NCBI GenBank assembly: GCA_040905145.1
Contig: JBBDSC010000148.1
Coordinates: forward strand, 1 to 30,879
From: DATGMS01 sp040905145
Lineage (GTDB): Bacteria > Bacteroidota > Bacteroidia > Cytophagales > Cyclobacteriaceae
Length of the DNA: 30,879 nucleotides
Direction of reading: 5' to 3'
In this document: positions 25,440-30,879 of the stretch, one piece after another
Layout of the letters: every line of letters begins with the position of its first letter
How positions within the stretch are numbered: position 1 is the stretch's first letter
Position numbers and translations under genes: made by a program
Notes under the pieces: model-generated
Told to the model about the DNA's origin: nothing
The model's input: the letters and a program-made list of their open reading frames with translations, nothing else
The model's database searches: none

Positions 25440-25654
25440 GATTCAGCGTTTTATTAAAGATAAGGAATTTTTTTTTAAAATTAGCGGAGGATACTTTTTT
25501 GCATTTTGGCCAACGGTGAGGGCCTGGAGACAGCGGGCGTTTCGGAGCACTTGTCTTCCTATCTTGACTAATCTTTATTAAAAGTACTGAATTTTATATT
25601 TACCGGAATCTGCCCCCCTGTCTGTCCGATAGGCAGACGGGCTCTAAGCTAAGG
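25440..25654. other. intergenic stretch with one palindrome
   Basis: No gene is seen between the antitoxin-like ORF and the PIN gene. It holds an A/T-rich start and an imperfect hairpin at 25618-25640 (CTGTCTGTC-CGATA-GGCAGACGG, with two G-U pairs). Confidence 0.6.
25618..25640. repeat. palindromic repeat, GTCTGTC/GGCAGAC type
   Basis: 9-bp stem with two wobble pairs around CGATA. A related shorter palindrome, CCTGTC-CAGCA-GGCAGG, occurs at 26517-26535. Both lie just outside coding sequence on either side of the toxin-antitoxin pair. Confidence 0.5.
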
Positions 25655-26080
25655 TTAGTGGCTGGCGATCTTTAATTTCAAATAATTTTCAGGTGTCATT
25701 ATTCCTAATGAACTACTTCTAAAATCTTTAATGTTTCGTGTAATTATCACATCAATCTCTCCATTCATTTCTGCTGAATAGTTTTGCAGTGCGTCTTCAA
25801 AATCTTTGAAATTTGAAATAAGCGCCTGCATAATTATATCTTTATCAATTATCAATACATCTGTTATTGAAATAAGTTGATTCAGTTTCTCAATTACTTT
25901 TTCATGTTTAGCTGTTTGTCTCAGTAAATAATATACATTACTAACAATCACAGGTGTAATAAATCCTGTAATTTCTTTTGATTCACAAAGTGCCAATACT
26001 TTCGCAGCATTATCTGAAAATGGTTTTCTGTCAAAGAAGAAATCCAATATCACATCGGTATCAATCAGAATACTTTTCAT
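25655..26080 (-). CDS. PIN-domain toxin (VapC-like ribonuclease)
   Basis: 141 aa, ATG at 26080. PIN-fold proteins cleave RNA with a cluster of acidic residues. The first aspartate is in ILIDTDVILDFFFDRKPF (Asp7), later ones in FKDFEDALQNYSAE and DVIITRNIKDF. The length and the motif DALQ followed by DVIITRN are typical of the PIN proteins that are widespread in Bacteroidota. It follows the RHH-like antitoxin gene by 5 bp, the usual antitoxin-first order, so the two form a type II toxin-antitoxin module. The base composition is AT-rich compared with the neighbouring IS66 element. Confidence 0.88.
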   Translation of the reverse strand: MKSILIDTDVILDFFFDRKPFSDNAAKVLALCESKEITGFITPVIVSNVYYLLRQTAKHEKVIEKLNQLISITDVLIIDKDIIMQALISNFKDFEDALQNYSAEMNGEIDVIITRNIKDFRSSSLGIMTPENYLKLKIASH

Positions 26081-26085
26081 ATTTT

Positions 26086-26334
26086 TTACAAATACTTATC
26101 TGCGAGCCTTTTCGGGATTTCTTTCTTATAATCAAAGTTTTTAGGTGCTTTAAATGAACCCTTTAAAGATTTCACAATTGGGGTTAATTCTATTTCACTT
26201 TTCTCTTCTTCTTTGGTAATGACTTTAAGGTAGTTTTCTATAATGTCAGATAAACTTCTTCCGTTATCTGAGGCATATTTTTTAGCTTTCTCAATGATTG
26301 ATTGCTCAATCGTTAACGTCAGTTTCGTATTCAT
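26086..26334 (-). CDS. RHH-like antitoxin (DUF6364-type) of the PIN module
   Basis: 82 aa, ATG at 26334. The N-terminus MNTKLTLTIEQSIIEKAKKYASDNGRSLSDIIENYL is a ribbon-helix-helix DNA-binding fold; the tail (SLKGSFKAPKNFDYKKEIPKRLADKYL) would wrap the toxin. A strong Shine-Dalgarno AAAGGAGG lies 8 nt before the start (26343-26350), unusual in Bacteroidota, where such sites are weak. The antitoxin probably represses its own promoter, as is usual for this class (family knowledge). Confidence 0.85.
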   Translation of the reverse strand: MNTKLTLTIEQSIIEKAKKYASDNGRSLSDIIENYLKVITKEEEKSEIELTPIVKSLKGSFKAPKNFDYKKEIPKRLADKYL

Positions 26335-26368
26335 GTTACATTCCTCCTTTTATCAAGATTCATAAGTG

Positions 26369-26399
26369 TAAATATACAACATATTCTGTACACGTGCAA
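26369..26399 (-). promoter_or_regulatory. promoter of the toxin-antitoxin operon
   Basis: On the minus strand TTG (26397-26399), 20 nt, then TATATTTA (26369-26376), one mismatch from TAnnTTTG. It lies 35 bp upstream of the antitoxin ATG. An imperfect dyad around CACGTG (26391-26396) touches the -33 element and may be the operator. Confidence 0.5.
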
Positions 26400-26516
26400 A
26401 TATTACTATTAAGATACGTGTTAGTTCTTTTTGTTTGCTTGCCACTAAGGTTTTGCAACTACCGCAGGCAGGGATTTTAACCACTGACTTTCTACGAAGA
26501 ACTGCACTTCAAACTA

Positions 26517-26535
26517 ACCTGTCCAGCAGGCAGGT
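26517..26535. repeat. palindromic repeat, CCTGTC/GGCAGG type
   Basis: ACCTGTC-CAGCA-GGCAGGT, a 7-bp stem with one G-U pair. It resembles the palindrome at 25618-25640. Confidence 0.45.
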
Positions 26536-26986
26536 ACTACTTTCCTGTCCTACGAAGCACGAAACCCCTGCTTGAGGGTAGGTGCTGTTATAGGGCGTTT
26601 TACTTTTTCGGGTCAAGTTTGTCAGTCGTGTTTTTATAAAATTTGTCTTTAATTATGCTTAATTGTATCGCTCCGAGGAACCCGTCAGGTTTAGTTAGGA
26701 ATATTATCAGATTTTAACTACCGTTCGGTTTTGGTCTGTATTTCTTCCAGTTGTTGGGCAGAAGCTGGTAAAGGTCCTTCTGCTTGTGGGACTGGATTCT
26801 TTCGAAGACATCCTTCATCCACTCAAACTCATTTACGTCGTTTCTCTTGCAGGTGGACATAAAGGAAAGCATGCCTGCTGCCATTTCTGCCGCCTGGTGT
26901 GACCCGCAGAACAAAAAGTTTTTTCTTGTAATAGCCAGGGGCCTTATTGAGTTTTCCACAAGATTATTGTCTCAATCTGTCCGTGC

Positions 26987-27012
26987 ATAGCCTGCCCCGC
27001 TTTTTGCGGGGG
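26987..27012 (+). repeat. 26-bp palindromic mini-element, copy A
   Basis: ATAGCCTGCCCCGC, five bases (TTTTT), GCGGGGG. CCCCGC and GCGGGG form the stem. It interrupts the transposase frame just before the DNN-L-ENSIRP block. Confidence 0.75.
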
Positions 27013-27294
27013 TGTATGCGCTTAATCCTGCCCACCGGGCCTTGGAATAGGCTACCGCTTTTCCCAGCGGGCTTGAAGGGGCTGTTACCATTATCTCTTT
27101 GTCCAGCCATCTGCCGAGTTCCTCCAGGACCGGCACTGCCTTTTCCTGTCTGAGAAGTGTCCTTTCTTCCCAGTCCATTCCCCCTTCACGCATCTGCTGC
27201 TCCAGTGCATACAGAACCTGCATCCTGTCCAGCACATAAGTGGCCTTCTCTTTATCGTATTTCAGGCTTTCATGGAATTTTCTGCGGGCATGGG

Positions 27295-27320
27295 CCCCCG
27301 CATAGGGCGGGGCAGGCTAT
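27295..27320 (-). repeat. 26-bp palindromic mini-element, copy B
   Basis: Read on the minus strand: ATAGCCTGCCCCGC, five bases (CCTAT), GCGGGGG. It is identical to copy A outside the 5-nt loop but in opposite orientation. It separates the VFC codons from the expected AHARRKFHESL continuation, adding about 22 bases and shifting the frame. Confidence 0.75.
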
Positions 27321-28274
27321 ACAGAACACCAGCATGATGTGCGGGTGGCCGGCAAACAGGCTTTCGTATACGGAAAAACCGTCGGTCTGCAGGATCCCCG
27401 CAAACCCTTCCAGCATTTCCCTTGGCCCGGAGCTGTCACGCCCCTTCCGGTAGTCAAACAGCACCAGGTTGTCGGCAGAAGCGTTGTAGACCCACACAAA
27501 ACCCCGGTGGATCCCATTTTTATGGTCCCTGTCCAATACTTTGGCAGGGCTTTCGTCGGCCTGGAGGTACTTCTGGTTGAGTGCCAGCAGCTTCAGCAGT
27601 TCCCGGAGCGGCACCAGCCGGTCCCAGCCTTTCATCATCCCGTCAGAGGCTGTTGAAGCCGGGATCCTGACCCCCATTTTGGTGTACCTGTCTATCTGCC
27701 GGGGGAGCGGGAGGCCGTATACGTACTTGTCAACGGCCATCTGGGCCACAACCGACTCCGAAGGGATGCCTTTGTCTGTTACCCTGTCAGGCAAAAATCC
27801 CACAACAATGCCTTCACCCTTCGGCCTGGCATACTTGGGACGTACATAACGCTTTACATAGAATTCCGCGGGGGTAAGTTCCAATACTTCGGTAATGTCC
27901 TCACCGATAAGTGTACAGCCTGTCACGTCCTCTTCGGGTTCGATGACAACGGTCTCTCTTCTCAGCGCTTCGGGAAGTGACATACGGCCCGTACCTTTGG
28001 CACGTTTCTTAGGTTTTGCCGCAGGCCGGGGTTTTTCGGTTTCCGCCTCTGCGCCCAGATCCCCCTGCTGTTCCCGGGTTGTGCCCAGTTCAAAAAGTCC
28101 CATCTGGTTCACGCCTGCGTGGGATACGGGGAATTTCTCGCTTTTTCTGCCGTAAAGGTACCTGCGGAACTTGTCGAGTTCAAACCTGAGCCCGGAGATC
28201 TCTTCTTCGTTTTTGGAGATGGTCAGCAGCGACTCCTCCTATAGTGCTTTATAGTCTGTCGCTGTGTTTTCCAT

Positions 28275-28463
28275 AGCACTAGAGTAGGCATAAAAAATGG
28301 CTTCATCAGCATTAAGAGGCACTTTTTAGCCATAAAAACACACTTATTTTTACCCTGTTTTTAAGGGGGTATACCGCTTCCTCATGCGCACCGATCCAAG
28401 CATTACCCCCTGTAAAAGCAGGGTGAGCTGATAGCGGCAGGAACTCGAAAGGGCGAGCACGGA
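28275..28463 (-). pseudogene. remnant region in the place of IS66 tnpB
   Basis: IS66 elements normally carry a gene of about 115 codons (tnpB) between tnpA and the transposase. Here only 189 bp remain. One frame reads RYQLTLLLQGVMLGSVRMRKR, which faintly recalls the RYYLY-G-DMRKSFDGL start of TnpB, but nothing of the rest. I read this as an internal deletion; the similarity is weak. An ATGGCT/AGCCAT inverted repeat is also present in the stretch. Confidence 0.35.
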
Positions 28464-28769
28464 TTAATGGGCAAGCTCCCTGATAAAACCTGCAGTGACA
28501 CCTTCATACAGTTCCACGCTGACCCCGGAAGGATATTTTATACGGGCAACCGCACGGCCGGACGGTGCCGGGGGATTGTCACCAAGGGCCAAGAGGCTAA
28601 ATCCCCTGTTACCGGACGGCAGAATTTCCTGCTTACAGAATTTGGAGACCCAATAATAAAAAGTGGTCCGGACGATCCCTTTCTCAGTGGCAAACCCGGC
28701 CCTGCTCTTTCCCGAATCCATCCATTCCAGGTAAAGCTTTTTCATTTCTTTTTCATCTTGTCTTTTCAT
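28464..28769 (-). CDS. IS66 accessory protein TnpA
   Basis: 101 aa, ATG at 28769, intact. The helix-turn-helix-like N-terminus (MKRQDEKEMKKLYLEWMDSGKSRAGFATEKGIVRTTFYYWVSKF) matches the short TnpA/IS66 Orf1 proteins; the C-terminal half ends in the typical IKYPSGVSVELYEGVTAGFIRELAH strand-helix. It is the first gene inside the right terminal repeat. With tnpB and the transposase broken, it probably has no function left. Confidence 0.82.
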   Translation of the reverse strand: MKRQDEKEMKKLYLEWMDSGKSRAGFATEKGIVRTTFYYWVSKFCKQEILPSGNRGFSLLALGDNPPAPSGRAVARIKYPSGVSVELYEGVTAGFIRELAH

Positions 28770-28853
28770 GGCACAAGTTTAACCAATGGAAGTGGCTTCT
28801 GAAATACGGGATAATCGGACGGATACAATTATCTAAACATAAAACTTAATTAT

Positions 28854-29090
28854 TCAATATCCAATCCGTCCATAGCTTTTAATCTGATCAAATCCCTTGG
28901 TGGTGATATGGATATAAAAATAGGGAACCGGTTTTTGCGGTTGGCTTCCCTGACCTTCAAATAAATAAAAATGAGGCCTCTCTTTCCTGATGTAAACCCG
29001 AAGAATTTCCAATGTTTTCTTTGATAACAGGGTATATCTGTCTTTTTTCCCCTTCCCCTGTTCCACCCTGATTTGCATTCTCTTAGAACC
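28854..29090 (-). pseudogene. tyrosine recombinase (integrase) fragment
   Basis: The segment GSKRMQIRVEQGKGKKDRYT followed by LLSKKTLEILRVYIRKERPHFYLFEGQ is the central part of the XerC/D-type catalytic domain, with the K of the beta-hairpin (GKGKKDRYT). The catalytic Arg before it and the H-x-x-R and Tyr box after it are missing. Downstream residues (SQPQKPVPYFYIHITTKGFDQIKSYGRIGY) no longer match the family. It is a short relic next to the IS66 right end, consistent with a former mobile island. Confidence 0.7.
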
Positions 29091-29530
29091 TCGTTCTTTT
29101 GTATGATATGTTTTTGACCTTCCTTTTCTATACTTATATTCTCATACTTGATCGGCAATTGGATCCTTTCTCCAAAGAAATGTTACAATTTACTAAACCT
29201 CGGGATGTGCAAAAAGTGACCTACCGAAATTAAACGTTTATTTTCCTATTGATCTAAATAAAAGTCCAACCAAGGTTAATCATCTAAACGCTTCCATTTG
29301 CGCCAACTTCTATATCATTTTAGATTCCATATCTTAAATGTTGAACAACATTTATTGGGAATCATTGATCAGGCTGGCTGGTTTGGTAGGCGTTTTTGAA
29401 GATTTGAATGGGTATTTATTGCTGGAAGGAGGTTATTGTCTTATTAATGGAGATGCTGCCGGAAAAAACGTTTTGGAGTCGGAGACTCAATTTTCGTCAT
29501 CACGCGTCCGAAGACGTGCGATAGCGGGAG

Positions 29531-29573
29531 AAAATGTAAAAAAGTGACAACAGTCGACCGTCCACGGCCGATT
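29531..29573. repeat. heptamer element with conserved flanks, copy 2
   Basis: AAAATGTAAAAAAG, then TGACAAC, AGTCGAC, CGTCCAC (29545-29565) and GGCCGATT. It is a diverged copy of the element at 24413-24447. Confidence 0.55.
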
Positions 29574-29714
29574 CTACTACTAATTTACGGGGCCGAAATT
29601 AACGATTACATCTTTTTAATTTATTAAACCCCTTGCAATATCAGGTGTATTACAAATTCCCAAACCCTTTATTAAAAATTAATTCCTATTGTACGAATAC
29701 TTTTTACAAACCCT

Positions 29715-29757
29715 TGATCTGCCGTGGACCCGTCGACTGTGGACGGTTGACATTTTT
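29715..29757. repeat. heptamer element with conserved flanks, copy 3 (inverse)
   Basis: On plus: TGATCTGCC, GTGGACC, C, then GTCGACT, GTGGACG, GTTGACA (29732-29752) and TTTTT. Its complement has the same 12-nt left flank and 13-nt right flank as copy 1. Confidence 0.65.
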
Positions 29758-29779
29758 GCAGCTTAGTCTAAAACACGCA

Positions 29780-30664
29780 TCACCCATATATCTTCTTTTC
29801 CGCAGCCAACAAGGTATTGTAAAGCAAAGAAGCAATCGTCATTGGCCCCACTCCTCCAGGAACCGGGGTTATGGCCGAGGCTTTTGGAGCAACTTCATCA
29901 AATTTCACATCCCCGGCCAATCTGAAACCACTTTTTTTGCTTGAATCTTCCACTCTGTGGATCCCCACGTCGATCACTACAGCCCCTTCTTGGACCATAT
30001 CCGCAGTCACAAATCCCGGCTTGCCCAAGGCCACAATTAAAATATCGGCGGTTTTGGCAATTTCAGGTAAATTCTTTGTTCTGCTGTGGGTCAAGGTAAC
30101 CGTACAGTTCCCTGGATTTTCATTCCTTGCCATCAGGATGCTCATCGGGAATCCAACAATGTGGCTCCTGCCTATGACCACACAATGCCTCCCCGAAGTC
30201 TCTATTTTATACCTTTTCAACAACTCCATGATACCATAAGGAGTGGCTGAAACATAGGTGGGCCAGTTCAGGACCATCCGGCCCACATTGGCAGGGGTAA
30301 ACCCATCGACGTCCTTTTCCGGTTTGATCTTACCGGTTACCTTCTCCACAGAAATGTGGACAGGTAAAGGCAACTGGACAATCAAACCATCAATATCCGG
30401 GTTATCATTGATTTCCTCTACTTTTTCCAACAACTCCTCTTCGGTAACTTTATCATCCAGTTGTACCAGCGTAGAGGCATAACCTACCTGTTCACAGGCC
30501 TTCACCTTCGCCCCCACATAAGTCTGGCTCGCCCCATCATTTCCTACCAGAACAGCGGCCAAGTGGGGTCTTTTTCCACCTTCTGCCTTTATCTCCAGCA
30601 CCCTGGCTGCTATTTCCTTTTTGATTTCTTCTGAGGTTTTCTTACCGTCTATTATAGTTGGCAT
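29780..30664 (-). CDS. folD: bifunctional methylene-THF dehydrogenase / methenyl-THF cyclohydrolase FolD
   Basis: 294 aa, ATG at 30664. Interconverts 5,10-methylene-, methenyl- and 10-formyl-tetrahydrofolate in one-carbon metabolism; cytosolic. The catalytic Lys lies in the substrate motif TYVGAKVKACEQVG, followed by GLIVQLPLP, DVDGFTPANVG, the NADP-binding Rossmann segment VVIGRSHIVGFPMSILMAR, and the C-terminal signature ITPVPGGVGPMTIASLLYNTL. The length is usual. A seven-unit heptamer array starts 9 bp upstream of the start codon, in the place of the leader or promoter. Confidence 0.96.
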   Translation of the reverse strand: MPTIIDGKKTSEEIKKEIAARVLEIKAEGGKRPHLAAVLVGNDGASQTYVGAKVKACEQVGYASTLVQLDDKVTEEELLEKVEEINDNPDIDGLIVQLPLPVHISVEKVTGKIKPEKDVDGFTPANVGRMVLNWPTYVSATPYGIMELLKRYKIETSGRHCVVIGRSHIVGFPMSILMARNENPGNCTVTLTHSRTKNLPEIAKTADILIVALGKPGFVTADMVQEGAVVIDVGIHRVEDSSKKSGFRLAGDVKFDEVAPKASAITPVPGGVGPMTIASLLYNTLLAAEKKIYG

Positions 30665-30672
30665 TTTTTCTT

Positions 30673-30721
30673 GGTATTTGGTATAGGGTATATGGTATTT
30701 GGTATATGGTATAGGGTATTT
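30673..30721. repeat. perfect heptamer array, GGTATNN x 7, upstream of folD
   Basis: Units: GGTATTT, GGTATAG, GGTATAT, GGTATTT, GGTATAT, GGTATAG, GGTATTT. The first five bases never vary; the last two are TT, AG or AT. It lies 9 bp before the folD start on the opposite strand sense. Confidence 0.85.
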
Positions 30722-30772
30722 GCACCTCCATGCCTAATGGCAAGCTGGGGTCTTTCGGCCTTCCCACTTCGA

Positions 30773-30837
30773 TCTTCCGTCTTCCATCTTGTCTTCGGAC
30801 ATCGGGCTTCCGAAACTCTTCGGTCTCCGGTCTTCCA
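30773..30837. repeat. heptamer-like array, TCTTCSG type
   Basis: Two runs of three units: TCTTCCG, TCTTCCA, TCTTGTC (30773-30793) and TCTTCGG, TCTCCGG, TCTTCCA (30817-30837), with diverged sequence between. No gene is seen from 30722 to the window end. Confidence 0.5.
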
Positions 30838-30879
30838 GCTCCCTCCCTTCGGACCTCCTTTAATCCAGCTTCAGTACTG

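Larger units (their letters stand above)
26714..28274 (-). pseudogene. IS66 transposase (TnpC), disrupted
   Basis: The reading frame starts at ATG 28274 (MENTATDYKAL) but codon 12 is TAG (28239-28241). The N-terminal leucine-rich part (LRFELDKFRRYLYGRKSEKF), zinc-like and linker region and catalytic core (QMAVDKYVYGLPLPRQIDRY, YLQADESPAKVLD, GILQTDGFSVYESLF) follow in frame to about 27321. Homology then continues in a second frame (VLDRMQVLYALEQQMREGGM) after a palindromic insertion at 27295-27320. A second insertion at 26987-27012 precedes what looks like a 4-base loss near 26970. The conserved end ENSIRPLAITRKNFLFCGS to LLPNNWKKYRP is in yet another frame. The transposase is therefore inactive. 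Confidence 0.9.
26664..28826 (-). mobile_element. decayed IS66-family insertion sequence
   Basis: Terminal inverted repeats are visible: 26664-26684 begins GTATCGCTCCGA and the complement of 28806-28826 begins GTATCCGTCCGA; 16 of 21 positions agree, including the closing CCCGT. Inside, in minus order, come a tnpA-like gene, a region where tnpB should be but no intact frame remains, and a broken transposase gene. The flanking 8 bp (GCTTAATT and AATTATCT) do not match as a target duplication. The IS is clearly more GC-rich than its AT-rich neighbours. The element of about 2.16 kb is non-autonomous. Confidence 0.85.
29091..29779. other. gene-free region rich in hairpins and heptamer elements
   Basis: No gene is supported; a 69-codon plus frame at 29338-29547 runs into hairpins and has no recognisable family. 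The region holds GAGTC-GGA-GACTC (29476-29488), CGCGTC-CGAA-GACGTG (29503-29518, a TTCG tetraloop on the other strand), and two copies of the heptamer element in opposite orientation (29531-29573 and 29715-29757). Confidence 0.65.

Noticed and set aside
28850..29158. 102-codon minus frame at the integrase relic
   Set aside because: The recombinase similarity is in a different frame (28854-29090); this frame is its shadow.
29338..29547. 69-codon plus frame in the right-hand gap
   Set aside because: The 3' part is made of hairpin sequence and there is no family resemblance; not supported as a gene.

Overview
The window looks like chromosomal DNA of a member of the Bacteroidota, most likely order Cytophagales (a Cyclobacteriaceae-like genome). 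The signs are a SusC/SusD pair, a secreted subtilase with a C-terminal type IX secretion (T9SS) sorting domain, a PorE-like TPR/PD40/OmpA protein, lipoproteins with acidic residues after the lipobox cysteine, and several promoters of the Bacteroidota type (TTG, about 19-20 nt, TAnnTTTG). Assignment below the order is inference.

Layout. 1-6611 (all minus): a PlsC-like acyltransferase cut by the window edge, a DUF1080 lipoprotein, purA, a possible 55-aa ORF abutting purA, a STAS-domain protein, a Fur-family regulator and a bifunctional RelA/SpoT enzyme. 6692-10339 (plus): tRNA-Leu(UAG) with a good promoter, then trigger factor (TTG start), clpP and clpX, closed by a strong terminator; this is a protein-quality-control block. 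10340-10921: no gene, but dense small palindromes and a heptamer array. 10922-21621 (minus): susC, susD, a DUF4843-like lipoprotein, a large T9SS-sorted S8 protease, a PTPS-family enzyme, lpxB and a small conserved protein, tightly packed from susC to the PTPS gene. 21739-24281 (minus): queE followed by the PorE-like OmpA protein. 24413-29757: an accessory island with a cupin protein, an orphan antitoxin-like ORF, a PIN/RHH toxin-antitoxin pair, a decayed IS66 element with recognisable terminal repeats, and an integrase remnant. 29780-30664 (minus): folD, followed by more heptamer repeats.

How genes work together. SusC/SusD, the lipoprotein and the secreted subtilase read as an outer-membrane unit for protein or peptide degradation and uptake (inference). 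RelA/SpoT, Fur and STAS proteins are regulators next to purA, a purine-nucleotide gene. tig, clpP and clpX form the usual chaperone/protease group.

The most unusual signal is in the non-coding DNA. Short arrays with 7-bp periodicity but unrelated consensus sequences (GGTATNN, GTNGACN, CATCCGA, TCTTCSG) occur at least seven times in 31 kb. One family has conserved flanks with a variable number of heptamers inside. Separately, a 26-bp palindromic mini-element is present twice, in opposite orientations, inside the IS66 transposase gene. I found no CRISPR array, retron or diversity-generating retroelement.
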